From Bacillota bacterium (GTDB lineage Bacteria > Bacillota_A > Clostridia > Lutisporales > Lutisporaceae), in contig JAKJBT010000016.1 in the NCBI GenBank assembly GCA_022706865.1, positions 1-23,267 of the forward strand: a DNA stretch of 23,267 nt, read 5' to 3'. The translations under genes and the position numbers were made by a program. This document shows positions 6,017 through 15,200 of the stretch, in pieces. The notes beneath the pieces were generated by a model. It saw only the letters and a program-made list of their open reading frames with translations, ran no database searches and was not told where the DNA came from. Within the stretch, counting starts at the first letter, position 1; each line of letters starts with the position of its first letter.

Positions 6017-7540
6017 ATGATAGATATAAACCCATCAGCAATACTTGAGGATTCAAAGGGTAACAGGTATTTCTTTTTCTACAGGGATTCTTCAATATAT
6101 TACAGAGAGGTTCCCATTCAAGGGGATATAAAGGATACAATGCTTATAAGCCAGGCAAATGCAGATTTTGCTGTTGTCATTGATACCGATGATTCCATAT
6201 ACCTGGTTTGCAACAGTCGCTATAAGGGAGTCCTGCTTTTTATATATACAAACAGCAGTTGGAAATTTGAACCTGTTGTAAATCTGCATAACAGCTCCAA
6301 TATATTTATTATGGACATCATAGTGCAAAACGGTTCCATACATATATTTTTTTCAAAAAAACTACCTATTGCAAACATGTACAATGTTTACCACATTCAC
6401 AAGAATATAAACGATAAGACCCCTTATATAGAGTATTCCTGGAAGAAGAACAGCCTTTCGGAAGTATACTCCCAAAACATTGAAAGCTCTTACTCTCTGT
6501 TACCTTTAAGAAACGGCATTATTCACTATGCCAGCGTATGGTACGACGGAGCCCTCTATTATATCAATTATTACTGCTATGACGATTCTACCAAATCCTG
6601 GCTTCACAAAAGCCTAAACATATCATACAAAAACCAGGCATTTATAAAACTCATACATCACAATAAAAAAATAAACCTGCTTTGTTATTCAAATGAAAAC
6701 GAGGGAAACAACATCCATCATTTTCTGAGTAAATCTTCAAGCAGCAGTGAAATAGACTTCAGAGAACTTGGGAATGTACGCATCGATACCAGTGGAATGA
6801 TACCGCTGTTTTATACCGATGATAAAGCAATACAGATGGCCTGGATAAAGGATCATGTTTTTCACCAATACACCTTTGATGATTCATCGGGCAGATGGAG
6901 AAAAGCTATTGATTTGCCTGTTACGGCGGATACCAATATTAATATTGTAAAAATAATGAAAAGCCTGGCTCCGCTGTCAATAACAAAGGGCTTTTTCATA
7001 CTTGATAAAAACTACAGCATTTCAAGACCCGTAGAGCACATATCAAGGACTATTACTGAAGATAAACCGAAGGAAAAAGCTCAGGCAGCACCCGTCCCTG
7101 ATATGAACGATTATTTGAAACAGATTCTTGATGAAATAAGAGATCTCTCAGATAATGTGAAATACCTGAACAGCAGGATAGGACGCAGTGAAATCAGGGA
7201 CTCAAAAGATTCCGCCCCCACAAAGGCAGGTACTGCCGATAAAACTGCAGCGGAACAGCCGACCCTCAAGAAAAGCGGCTTCAAGGAAAAGTTCATGAAA
7301 AATGAAAGGCTTCCTAACTATGAAAGCCTGTTGATGAAGCAGGAGAATATAACCACCTACGTTGGAAAGCCCGGCACAGTCAATCCCGCTTCCGATATTT
7401 CCCAGGAAAGTGAGAAACAAGCCTTCGTTCCTCCCAATACAGAAGCTCCAAAGGGTAATAATAGTTGGACTGAGGATCCGGACGAAATTCCGTATAAATA
7501 TAACAGTCTTATGAAAAAAATAGGAGAATTCTTTAAATAG
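6017..7540 (+). CDS. hypothetical protein: beta-propeller-like domain plus coiled coil
   Basis: A 507-residue soluble protein and the only plus-strand gene in the window. GAGGTGGTGAT lies upstream of the ATG. Residues 1 to about 335 are rich in short aromatic beta-strands with recurring motifs of the type 'D.DDSIYLVC', 'NGSIHIFF', 'NGIIHYASVWYDGALYYI' and 'DKAIQMAWI', suggesting a beta-propeller or related repeat fold. Residues about 357-395 form a likely coiled coil (MNDYLKQILDEIRDL). The remaining hundred or so residues are polar, Pro/Ser/Lys-rich and probably disordered, ending in YNSLMKKIGEFF. There is no signal peptide or membrane segment. I recognise no named family. The stop codon lies inside the bidirectional terminator hairpin. 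Confidence 0.82.
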   Translation: MIDINPSAILEDSKGNRYFFFYRDSSIYYREVPIQGDIKDTMLISQANADFAVVIDTDDSIYLVCNSRYKGVLLFIYTNSSWKFEPVVNLHNSSNIFIMDIIVQNGSIHIFFSKKLPIANMYNVYHIHKNINDKTPYIEYSWKKNSLSEVYSQNIESSYSLLPLRNGIIHYASVWYDGALYYINYYCYDDSTKSWLHKSLNISYKNQAFIKLIHHNKKINLLCYSNENEGNNIHHFLSKSSSSSEIDFRELGNVRIDTSGMIPLFYTDDKAIQMAWIKDHVFHQYTFDDSSGRWRKAIDLPVTADTNINIVKIMKSLAPLSITKGFFILDKNYSISRPVEHISRTITEDKPKEKAQAAPVPDMNDYLKQILDEIRDLSDNVKYLNSRIGRSEIRDSKDSAPTKAGTADKTAAEQPTLKKSGFKEKFMKNERLPNYESLLMKQENITTYVGKPGTVNPASDISQESEKQAFVPPNTEAPKGNNSWTEDPDEIPYKYNSLMKKIGEFFK

Positions 7541-7549
7541 AATTCTCCT
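7514..7549. terminator. bidirectional terminator between the hypothetical gene and dapF
   Basis: A perfect 10-bp stem AGGAGAATTC/GAATTCTCCT (7522-7549) with an 8-base loop. On the minus strand it is followed by ATTTTTTTC, a strong end for dapF. On the plus strand the tail is the weaker AACTTTTATA. The hairpin contains the last codons and stop of the plus-strand gene. Confidence 0.85.
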
Positions 7550-7554
7550 AACTT

Positions 7555-8385
7555 TTATACTTCGTACTCGCCGGTGAATACTTCTTTTGCTTCACCGGTC
7601 ATTTGCACGTGCTCCCCGGCCTTCCATTCAACGGTCAAATCCCCGCCGCGAAGATGCACCTTGACAATACTCCCGAGCCTTCCGCTTACAATTCCTGCAA
7701 CAACTGCCGCACAGCTGCCTGTGCCGCATGCCATTGTATATCCTGCTCCTCTTTCCCAGGTGCGAAGGATTATTTCATTTCTGTTTATTATTGAAACAAA
7801 ATTAACATTTGTCTTTCGGGGGAAATAATCAGACACCTCAATTTTTCTTCCTTCCGAAATCACCTTTTCATCTTCAATACTATCCGTAAAAACAACCGTG
7901 TGAGGAACACCCATAAACATTGAAGTAATGAGATATTCTTTTCCGTCAACCCGGATGGGATAATCAACTACCTTATCCAGATCTACCTTAAACGGGATGT
8001 CTTTGCTGCCGAACTTCGGCATCCCCATATCCACAGTAACCTCTTTCACTGCTCCGTCCTCAATATTCAGCCTGGGTGCTATGGTACCGGCCAATGTCTC
8101 CACCGTGAAGCTCTCCTTTTCCACCAGTTTCTTTTCATAACAGAACTTTGCAAAGCAGCGTGAAGCATTTCCGCACATTTCTGCTATGCTGCCGTCGGAA
8201 TTGATTATTTCCATTTTTATATCGCAGCTTTCACTTGGGGATGCAAGTAAAATACCGTCCGCGCCGATGCCAAAATTCCTGTCGCACATTGTCCTGGCAA
8301 GGCTGCCGTCAATATGGACATTACTTCTCAGATTATCAATCAATACAAAATCATTTCCCAGTCCTGTATATTTATAAAACTTCAT
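7555..8385 (-). CDS. dapF: diaminopimelate epimerase DapF
   Basis: DapF interconverts LL- and meso-diaminopimelate without a cofactor, supplying meso-DAP for peptidoglycan and lysine. The protein has 276 residues from ATG 8383-8385, preceded by GGAGG; a further in-frame start at 8406 lacks a ribosome site. The catalytic cysteine pair is present: Cys71 in MCGNASRC and Cys220 in ACGTGSC. The N-terminal MKFYKYTGLGNDFVLID is typical. It is the last gene of a probable lysA-symporter-dapF unit (47 bases after the symporter, no terminator between) and ends at the hairpin at 7514-7549. Confidence 0.96.
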   Translation of the reverse strand: MKFYKYTGLGNDFVLIDNLRSNVHIDGSLARTMCDRNFGIGADGILLASPSESCDIKMEIINSDGSIAEMCGNASRCFAKFCYEKKLVEKESFTVETLAGTIAPRLNIEDGAVKEVTVDMGMPKFGSKDIPFKVDLDKVVDYPIRVDGKEYLITSMFMGVPHTVVFTDSIEDEKVISEGRKIEVSDYFPRKTNVNFVSIINRNEIILRTWERGAGYTMACGTGSCAAVVAGIVSGRLGSIVKVHLRGGDLTVEWKAGEHVQMTGEAKEVFTGEYEV

Positions 8386-8432
8386 TATATTGCCTCCAAA
8401 ATCCAATAGGCTTTGCCGTTAAATCATACTGC

Positions 8433-9698
8433 TTACTCGGTAAATTGCCCTTGAGCCTCTCCTTTAATTACCTTAGCCAACCACTCTTTTCCCTCTACGA
8501 GCCTCGTTACCATCATTGCCGCTACACTGTCTCCGCATGCATTAACCATTGTAGCGGGAGGGTCAACCAAAAATCCGATCGTGGCAATAATCGGAAAAGC
8601 TTCCGGTGGAAAACCATAAAGATTAACTATAAGCATTTCTCCGATCAATCCGCCTCCGGGTACGCCCGACATTACAACGCCGCTCATTACGGATATCAAT
8701 ATTGCAGTTGCAAAGGTCCCTATTCCTGTGAATTCTTTACCGTAAAGTCCGAACAGAAAGGATATTTTCAATATCGCCGATAAGCACGAACCGTCCATAT
8801 GCATTGTAGCACCCATCGGAAGGACTATTTCCCTGATATCCTTCGGGACACCCATTTTTCTTGCTGATTCAAGATTAACCGGTAAGGTTGCAATGCTGGA
8901 TTGGGTTGCTAAAGATGTAAATGCAGGTGATACAATATTTTTGAAGAATCTCTTTACCGCCGTCATTCCTCCCGAATAATACGCATATACGAAGAAAGCT
9001 ATGAAGAAATATGCTATTGTAACAGGATAATATACTGCCATAGCCCTGGCGTAGTCCTTAAGAAGTTCCGGCCCGAACTCCCCTACAAGTGCTGCAAAAT
9101 ATGCAGCCAGTCCAATAGGAGCATAGTACATTATAAAGCTTACCATTTTCATCATAACGTTTGAAAGTATGTCCAATGCCTCTGCAACCTTCTTGCCCTT
9201 TTCACCCAAGGCTGTGACGCAGAACCCGAATAGAACTGAGAATACTATAAGCGGCAGCATATTCCTTCTTGATAAAAGCTCCGGAAAGTCTGATACCGTA
9301 ATAGCCTTTACTGCTTGGTTTGCAAGGCTGATCTTCTCTATGGGCTCCTCAGCATTGACGTTTAAGTTTACTCCTTGAGCAGGCGGAATCACTGTCACGA
9401 AAAATATCATTATAATAGCTGAAATTATGCCGGTAACAACAAATACCAAAAGCAGATTTTTCAAAATGCTGCCCAGTCTTCTCATATTTGCCATATTTGC
9501 TACTGCACTGGATATTGTAATAAAAACAAGGGGTACAACAACAGTGAACATGAGATTAAGGAAAATATCTCCTAATGGTTTGAACACTGCAGCATCCGCG
9601 CCCATAATAACACCGATGATACTGCCTATAACTATTGCTGCTAACAGAATTATCGGGAAACGATATGCCTCCCAAACCGTTTGTGTCCTTGTACTCAC
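8433..9698 (-). CDS. dicarboxylate/amino acid:cation symporter (DAACS family)
   Basis: A 421-residue integral membrane protein of the GltP/DctA/EAAT family, which imports acidic amino acids, dicarboxylates or small neutral amino acids with Na+ or H+. Family landmarks in order: about six N-terminal membrane helices, the re-entrant serine-rich loop TQSSIATLPVN (about residue 265), the helix with PMGATMHMDGS (about 292-302), the second loop VMSGVPGGG, and DPPATMVNACGDSVAAMMV (about 381-399). The last motif departs from the common N-x-x-GD form flanked by an arginine, so the substrate may not be glutamate or aspartate. Start is GTG 9696-9698 with GAGGGG upstream. It sits between lysA and dapF with no visible strong terminator on either side. 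Confidence 0.9.
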   Translation of the reverse strand: MSTRTQTVWEAYRFPIILLAAIVIGSIIGVIMGADAAVFKPLGDIFLNLMFTVVVPLVFITISSAVANMANMRRLGSILKNLLLVFVVTGIISAIIMIFFVTVIPPAQGVNLNVNAEEPIEKISLANQAVKAITVSDFPELLSRRNMLPLIVFSVLFGFCVTALGEKGKKVAEALDILSNVMMKMVSFIMYYAPIGLAAYFAALVGEFGPELLKDYARAMAVYYPVTIAYFFIAFFVYAYYSGGMTAVKRFFKNIVSPAFTSLATQSSIATLPVNLESARKMGVPKDIREIVLPMGATMHMDGSCLSAILKISFLFGLYGKEFTGIGTFATAILISVMSGVVMSGVPGGGLIGEMLIVNLYGFPPEAFPIIATIGFLVDPPATMVNACGDSVAAMMVTRLVEGKEWLAKVIKGEAQGQFTE

Positions 9699-9775
9699 AC
9701 AAATCCCCTCTTTCTTATGATATTTTTATGATATTTTATGCTTATCAGTGCCGATAAAGCACTAATCTCTGAAGT

Positions 9776-11029
9776 TTAACACTCATTCCTCAGCATGTCC
9801 TCATAGGTCTGACGTTTTACAATAAGCCTTGGCTTTCCTTTGCTCAGCATAACAACTGCTGGTTTGGGAATCCTGTTATAGTTGCTTGCCATAGAGTAGT
9901 TGTATGCACCTGTTGATTTAACGGCAAGAATATCTCCCGGTTGAAGCTCGGGAACATCTAAATCCCATATAAGTATATCTCCGCTTTCGCAGCATTTACC
10001 TGCAATTGTAACACGTTCTTCCTTAGGAAAATCTGCTTTATTTGCTACAATTCCTTCGTATTTAGCCTGATAAAGCGCCGGCCTCGGGTTATCCGGGAAT
10101 CCCCCGTCTATCCCCACATAAGTTCTTACCCCCGGTATTTCTTTAATGCTGCCTATAGTGTAGAGGGTAATACCTGCTTCGCCAACTACCCAGCGTCCGG
10201 GCTCAATAAAAACTCTCGGCCTCCTTATACCGTTATAACTGCAGAACTCCTCAATACTATTCATCATGGGATCAACGAAATATGACAGCTTCCTTTTTTC
10301 TGTATCGTCCAGATACTTTATCCCAAAACCCCCTCCCAGATTGAATTCTTCTGTAACATACCCAACTTCTTCTTTTATCTTTTTTATGAGGTTCAGCATT
10401 ATATCAACGGCCATGATATGTGACTCATTCTCCAGAATCTGTGACCCAATATGGAAGTGCAGCCCTTTAAGGGTTATACCTTCTGATTCTGTTGAAAGCT
10501 TTACTGCTTCTTTTACTTGAGGCATCGGAATGCCAAACTTTGAGTCAATATTGCCCGTTGATATATATTTATGAGTATGGGAATCCACCCCCGGAGCAAT
10601 ACGTAAGAGTATATCCGCCTTTACACCCATTTCCTTTGCAAGCCTGTCAATCAACTGAATCTCCCAAATGCTGTCACATACAAAACGTCCGATTTTACAT
10701 TCAAGTGCCATTTTTATTTCTTCGGGAGTTTTGTTGTTGCCGTGAAACATTATTTTCTCCATTGGAAAATCCACTGATCTTGCTGTATAAAGTTCTCCTC
10801 CCGAAACAACGTCCAATCCCAGTCCTTCTCTTTTGATTATCCTTGCCATTTCCTTGGTCAAAAAGGCCTTTGAAGCATAATACACTTGTACATCCTTATA
10901 CTTTTCAGAAAATGAATGCCTGATTTCATCCAGCCTCTCCATAATAATATCCTCAGACATCACATAAAGGGGAGTGCCATATTCTTTTGCCAATGCTACA
11001 GTATCACAATCCGAAAAATAGTAGTTCAT
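9776..11029 (-). CDS. lysA: diaminopimelate decarboxylase LysA
   Basis: A PLP enzyme that decarboxylates meso-DAP to L-lysine. The protein has 417 residues from ATG 11027-11029, preceded by AAGGTG; an in-frame GTG nine bases further upstream lies in the ribosome site itself. Fold-III decarboxylase marks are clear: Lys54 (YYASKAF) for PLP, HIGSQ, the glycine loop GGGFG, EPGRWVVG, the catalytic cysteine in CCESGD (about 347) and Tyr376 in GAYNYSM. LysA is favoured over ornithine or carboxynorspermidine decarboxylases by the CCESGD and GAYNYSMASNYN segments. It is the first gene of the lysA-symporter-dapF unit. Confidence 0.95.
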   Translation of the reverse strand: MNYYFSDCDTVALAKEYGTPLYVMSEDIIMERLDEIRHSFSEKYKDVQVYYASKAFLTKEMARIIKREGLGLDVVSGGELYTARSVDFPMEKIMFHGNNKTPEEIKMALECKIGRFVCDSIWEIQLIDRLAKEMGVKADILLRIAPGVDSHTHKYISTGNIDSKFGIPMPQVKEAVKLSTESEGITLKGLHFHIGSQILENESHIMAVDIMLNLIKKIKEEVGYVTEEFNLGGGFGIKYLDDTEKRKLSYFVDPMMNSIEEFCSYNGIRRPRVFIEPGRWVVGEAGITLYTIGSIKEIPGVRTYVGIDGGFPDNPRPALYQAKYEGIVANKADFPKEERVTIAGKCCESGDILIWDLDVPELQPGDILAVKSTGAYNYSMASNYNRIPKPAVVMLSKGKPRLIVKRQTYEDMLRNEC

Positions 11030-11143
11030 TACTAACACCTTCTTTTATAAAAGTCGTTGCATATCTGAAGTTTGCTCCCAATTAGAATGAACTGAAATAT
11101 TGTGACCTATGCATGGCTTCCTGTTAAGATTTTGAATAGAATC

Positions 11144-11172
11144 ATTTTAATTCTTCTATTGCCTAAAAACAA
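11144..11172 (-). promoter_or_regulatory. putative lysA operon promoter
   Basis: On the minus strand TTGTTT (11167-11172), 17 bases, TAAAAT (11144-11149). The leader would be about 110 bases. I do not see lysine-riboswitch signatures in it. Confidence 0.4.
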
Positions 11173-11206
11173 TATCTAAAAGTGTTAACTTAACAGAAGC
11201 ACTTTT
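11165..11206 (-). terminator. probable rarA terminator
   Basis: On the minus strand AAAAGTG and CACTTTT pair (11178-11206), followed by AGATATTGTTTTT. The stem is short and the T run displaced, so the call is moderate. Confidence 0.45.
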
Positions 11207-11236
11207 TGCCACAATAATCATTTCAGACATGCCTAA

Positions 11237-12577
11237 TTATTTGGTTCTTCTATTTTTAAGCTTGGGAAGCTCTTTCATTTTCTTTTCATATCCGTTGTCT
11301 GACGGGAAATAATATTGTGCATCTTTTATTTCATCGGGCAAATACTGCTGCTCCACAAAATTACCCTCATAATCGTGGGGGTACTTGTATTCAACCCCGT
11401 ATCCCCAATCCCTTGCGCCTTTGAATGCATCATTTCTCAGGTGCAGAGGCACAGCCCCGGTTCTTTTGCCTTCCACATCCTTCATTGCCTTTCCGATTCC
11501 TACCACTGCCGAATTGCTTTTCGGTGCGCAAGCCACGTATAAAGCTGCCTGGGACAAAATAATCTGCGCTTCCGGCATGCCAATCATATGAACTGCATTG
11601 GCAGCCGCCGTTGCTACGATAAGTGCATTGGGATCGGCATTCCCCACATCTTCGGAGGCACAAATCATTATCCTTCTTGCAATGAATTTGGGATCCTCAC
11701 CTGCATAAAGCATTTTGGCAAGATAATGAAGTACAGCGTCAGGATCAGAACCTCTCATGCTTTTTATAAATGCTGATATGGTGTCGTAATGGTTCTCACC
11801 CTTCTTTTCATAGTTCACTGCCCTCTTCTGTATGCAGTCCTCCGCTGTCTTCAAGTCTATATGAATCTTGCCGTCACTGCCTCTTTCAGTGGTAAGAACC
11901 GCCAGTTCCAGCGCATTCAATGCAGCCCTGGCATCACCATTGGCTATGTTTACTATATGAGCCATGGCTTCCTCGGTTATCACAATATTATAAGAACCAA
12001 GCCCTTTCTTTTCATCTGTAAGGCATCTTTCAACCAGTTTTCTGATATCCTCCGCTTTGAGAGGATTGAGTCTGAATATAGTAGATCGCGAAATAAGTGC
12101 ATCGTTCACTTCATAATACGGATTCTCTGTTGTAGCTCCTATTAATATGACAGTACCGTCCTCCACATATGGAAGCATTGCATCCTGCTGAGCTTTGTTG
12201 AAACGATGGATCTCATCAATAAAAAGAATTGTCCTTTGACCGTACATCCCCTTGCGGTTTATTGCCTCCTCAACTACCCTGCGTATGTCTCCCACTCCCG
12301 AAGTCACTGCATTGAGCTGCTCAAAATAAGATTGGGTGGTATTTGCTATTATCTTTGCCAAGGTAGTCTTACCTGTTCCCGGAGGCCCGAAAAAAATAAG
12401 AGAAGTGAGCTTGTCAGCTTTTATCGCACGGTAAAGCAGCTTCCCCGGAGCCACAATATCCTCCTGGCCGACAAATTCGGAAAGATCCTCCGGCCTCATT
12501 CTCAGAGCAAGAGGACTCTCCTTTTTCATCTCCTGCTCCCTTTTCATATCAAAGAAACTGTACATATCTTTCTTCAT
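11237..12577 (-). CDS. rarA: replication-associated recombination protein RarA (MgsA) AAA+ ATPase
   Basis: A clamp-loader-like AAA+ ATPase that acts at stalled replication forks, related to E. coli RarA and eukaryotic WRNIP1/Mgs1. Length 446 is usual. Walker A GPPGTGKT is at residues 64-71, Walker B ILFIDE with IHRFNKAQQDA at about 117-131, and sensor 1 GATTENP at about 147-153. The C-terminal half (ASEDVGNADPNAL, LSQAALYVACAPKSNS) is the MgsA tetramerisation domain. AGGGA precedes the ATG. Terminators on both sides suggest it is transcribed alone. Confidence 0.95.
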   Translation of the reverse strand: MKKDMYSFFDMKREQEMKKESPLALRMRPEDLSEFVGQEDIVAPGKLLYRAIKADKLTSLIFFGPPGTGKTTLAKIIANTTQSYFEQLNAVTSGVGDIRRVVEEAINRKGMYGQRTILFIDEIHRFNKAQQDAMLPYVEDGTVILIGATTENPYYEVNDALISRSTIFRLNPLKAEDIRKLVERCLTDEKKGLGSYNIVITEEAMAHIVNIANGDARAALNALELAVLTTERGSDGKIHIDLKTAEDCIQKRAVNYEKKGENHYDTISAFIKSMRGSDPDAVLHYLAKMLYAGEDPKFIARRIMICASEDVGNADPNALIVATAAANAVHMIGMPEAQIILSQAALYVACAPKSNSAVVGIGKAMKDVEGKRTGAVPLHLRNDAFKGARDWGYGVEYKYPHDYEGNFVEQQYLPDEIKDAQYYFPSDNGYEKKMKELPKLKNRRTK

Positions 12578-12616
12578 AAGTATTTCCCTGCTTTCTCATT
12601 ACAGCCATTCTTATGG

Positions 12617-12649
12617 AAAAGGCAATGGGTTAAGCTTACTCCCATCGCC
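12617..12649 (-). terminator. terminator of the DUF2207-lemA operon
   Basis: On the minus strand GGCGATGGG and CCCATTGCC pair (one G-U) around an 11-base loop (12621-12649), followed by TTTTCC. It lies 36 bases after the lemA stop. Confidence 0.7.
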
Positions 12650-12684
12650 TATTGAATCACATTCGCCATTAATCCTTGAACCGA

Positions 12685-13230
12685 CTAGAATTGTACTTTC
12701 ACATTCTGTCTTTCTGATTCATCAGCTTTGAAATAGGGTTCCTCCCTGAAGCCGAACAAACTGGCAATTATATTTGCCGGTACAACCTGAATAGCGTTAT
12801 TGTACATAAGAACCGTATCATTATAGAACTGCCTTGCATAAGCAATCTTATCCTCCAAATCGGACAGCTCCCCTTGAAGCTCCATGAAGTTTGTATTGGC
12901 TTTCAGGTCCGGATAGCTTTCTGCCAGTGCAAATAATCGGCTTAATGCCCCCGTCATTTCAGTATTTGCTTTCATCATTTCTTCCGGGGTGCCTGCACTT
13001 ATGTACTGGTTCCTTGCTTTTACAACAGCCTCCAGAGTTTCTGATTCATGTTTTGCATAGCCCTTTACCGTCTCAACAAGGTTTGGTACGAGGTCAAACC
13101 TTTTCTTCAATTGAACATCTATCTGAGCCCATGAATTTTTTACCCTGTTCCTTTTTACTACTAAACTGTTGTATGTACTTATTGTTATTAAAACAAGCAA
13201 TAGCAGTACACCAAATATTACTATCTTCAT
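12685..13230 (-). CDS. lemA: LemA family membrane-anchored protein
   Basis: A 181-residue protein with one N-terminal membrane anchor (about residues 3-20) followed by a long helical bundle. Family signatures are present: [20 protein letters not shown], the [19 protein letters not shown] segment, FNDT-like YNDTVLMYN, and the C-terminal [13 protein letters not shown]. LemA proteins are widespread in bacteria and their molecular function is not settled; they are often encoded beside DUF2207 or TPM-domain proteins, as here. GGAGG lies upstream of the ATG. The gene follows the DUF2207 gene by 47 bases and ends at the terminator at 12617-12649. Confidence 0.94.
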   Translation of the reverse strand: MKIVIFGVLLLLVLITISTYNSLVVKRNRVKNSWAQIDVQLKKRFDLVPNLVETVKGYAKHESETLEAVVKARNQYISAGTPEEMMKANTEMTGALSRLFALAESYPDLKANTNFMELQGELSDLEDKIAYARQFYNDTVLMYNNAIQVVPANIIASLFGFREEPYFKADESERQNVKVQF

Positions 13231-13277
13231 AAATTTTCATCCTCCTTCTAAACTCTCTTTAATCGGGAAACCATGGC

Positions 13278-15125
13278 TTAGAATGCGCCGGCTCCTCCAC
13301 CGCCGCCGCCTCTGCCTCCTCCGCCGGAAAAGCCCCCTCCTCCTCCGCTGCCGGAGGAAGTCTTTGATATTGCTTGCCTGTATACGGATTCTGTAGTCTT
13401 AACCATTGAGTTAGTTACACTGTCTATTGTATCAAAGTAATTGTGCCTGTGTCCATAGTGCCCATAATACAAATATGTCAAACCGGCATTGTTGAAGTCC
13501 TCTTCCCTGAATACAACCTTAAGCTGGCTGATGACCTCTTTTGCAACCCCAAGGGTTATGGCATATACAAGGTAATGCTCCCACATGGTAACCGCAGGCA
13601 GATCTGCCTTATCAAGGCTGCTGAAATGCCTCAGGAATTTTCTGAAAGCCTTCCACATCTTGAACTGCTCCACACCGGATCTTGACCTTCTTCGTATTGT
13701 CAAAGAGTATATCAGCAGTATAATCGATACCAGCATCAATATAACAAAGCCAAGAATATTTTCATATCTTGCAGCTGTAAACCCGCCGAAAACCATACCG
13801 ATTACAGCTATTAAAACACCGAAGAGCAGGCCTTTAACTGTGTTTTTGTCAAAAAAGGAATAACCGTCTGCTTCGGACGTTACATGTCCGGTCCAAGTAT
13901 CATAATCTCTCTTGAAATTTATTGCTCCTTCCCGTGTCTTTGAAGAATTCTCAATATCCTCAAGAGATACTTTTTCTCCGTCCCCTATTTCAAATATCAG
14001 CCATTGTACGGCAAATTTCTCATGAGGGGAGAGAGACTCCAAATCAGCTTCCTTGTTTAACCTGAATACATATTCGTTTTCAGCCCTATTACTGAAGATA
14101 CCTTTAACCTCTTCCTTTTCAACAATAAGCTCCAGGTACTTCCTTCTAACTAAATCCATTAATGTAGCAGTCAAGTCTCTTGGCTTCACACTGCCAAAAT
14201 TCCACAGCACTGCGAGAACTGCAGGAGAATAGCTGCCGGGAAGTTCCCTGAAATACTCTCCCTTGAAATCCGCCTTGTATTCCTTATCAAATTTGAAATA
14301 CAGATATACAATCATCAATAACTCAAACAATACATATGCAAATGAAGATCCGACAATTATTCTTGCCTTTGCCCTTATCGCATTTGCCTCATCGGCAAAT
14401 CCCTTCTCCTCAGACATTATTTCTGAAAACGCGTCCTTATTGAATACCTTTTTTGTGTCTTTAATCAATTCGGGCGGAAAAAGCACCCTTGCTTCGACAA
14501 AGTTTCGAGCCGGCAATTCATCCACTCGCAAGACCACGGTTCTTGAATCCACGATTTCTGAAAAACCGGATAATGGCCCATGCCCGAATACTTTTATCTG
14601 CTCTTTATCAGCACCTTCCGGAATTTTAAATACAAGCTCAAAGTTCTTTATTTTGACTTCCGTATCCTCACCCATGAATTTCCAATATATTTCCGCAATA
14701 TCATTGTATTTAGCGGCAGCGTTTATAACTCTGTATTTTAAGGTAAATGTCGTGCTTTCATTTTTTGCGGCAGAGAATATTTTCAGCCTGATGCCGTCAC
14801 CTTCATCAATCAGTTGAAATGTATTGTCCCTTTCCGAGTTATCCTGAACAAATGGAATAAACATATCAAGCTGCTTCTTATATACCTCTACAGCCTCTAT
14901 ACCATCGCTCCCTGCTGTCTTGAGCGTCCTGTACACACCCCTGAAGATTCCGTCAAACTCATAAGTGATTTCTTCAATGATATCCATATTCCCCATACTG
15001 TCCAGCTGAGCATTTATCCTGAAGCTGCTCATATAATAGCTTCTGTCGTCACAATATGCAGTTATCACGGATAAAAACGCACATGTGATGAGAAATATAA
15101 GTGATACGGTAATTCTCCTCCTCAA
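13278..15125 (-). CDS. DUF2207 membrane protein with glycine-rich tail
   Basis: A protein of about 615 residues: N-terminal signal or anchor helix (VSLIFLITCAFLSVITAYC), then an extracytoplasmic beta-rich DUF2207 domain (about residues 30-240). A membrane helix follows near 260-280 (SSFAYVLFELLMIVYLYF), then a winged-helix-like soluble part (about 285-410) and two more helices near 425-475. A cytoplasmic region leads to the tail GSGGGGGFSGGGGRGGG. The likely start is TTG 15123-15125, ten bases after AGGAGG; a GTG at 15135-15137 overlaps that ribosome site. Function is unknown in general, but such proteins pair with LemA, encoded next. Confidence 0.88.
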   Translation of the reverse strand: MRRRITVSLIFLITCAFLSVITAYCDDRSYYMSSFRINAQLDSMGNMDIIEEITYEFDGIFRGVYRTLKTAGSDGIEAVEVYKKQLDMFIPFVQDNSERDNTFQLIDEGDGIRLKIFSAAKNESTTFTLKYRVINAAAKYNDIAEIYWKFMGEDTEVKIKNFELVFKIPEGADKEQIKVFGHGPLSGFSEIVDSRTVVLRVDELPARNFVEARVLFPPELIKDTKKVFNKDAFSEIMSEEKGFADEANAIRAKARIIVGSSFAYVLFELLMIVYLYFKFDKEYKADFKGEYFRELPGSYSPAVLAVLWNFGSVKPRDLTATLMDLVRRKYLELIVEKEEVKGIFSNRAENEYVFRLNKEADLESLSPHEKFAVQWLIFEIGDGEKVSLEDIENSSKTREGAINFKRDYDTWTGHVTSEADGYSFFDKNTVKGLLFGVLIAVIGMVFGGFTAARYENILGFVILMLVSIILLIYSLTIRRRSRSGVEQFKMWKAFRKFLRHFSSLDKADLPAVTMWEHYLVYAITLGVAKEVISQLKVVFREEDFNNAGLTYLYYGHYGHRHNYFDTIDSVTNSMVKTTESVYRQAISKTSSGSGGGGGFSGGGGRGGGGGGAGAF

Positions 15126-15149
15126 ATCCGACCTCACCTCCTAAACAAC

Positions 15150-15178
15150 ATTGTATAACAAATAGTGGAAAAGTGAAA
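15150..15178 (-). promoter_or_regulatory. putative DUF2207-lemA promoter
   Basis: On the minus strand TTTCAC (15173-15178), 17 bases, TACAAT (15150-15155). The start would be only a few bases before the AGGAGG, which fits the TTG start better than the GTG. Confidence 0.4.
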
Positions 15179-15200
15179 GAAAAAAGTAGGGTCGCCATAA

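Noticed and set aside
11030..11236. Possible lysine riboswitch or T-box upstream of lysA
   Set aside because: The spacer is about 200 bases, part of it is the rarA terminator, and I found neither the conserved lysine-riboswitch core nor a T-box sequence.
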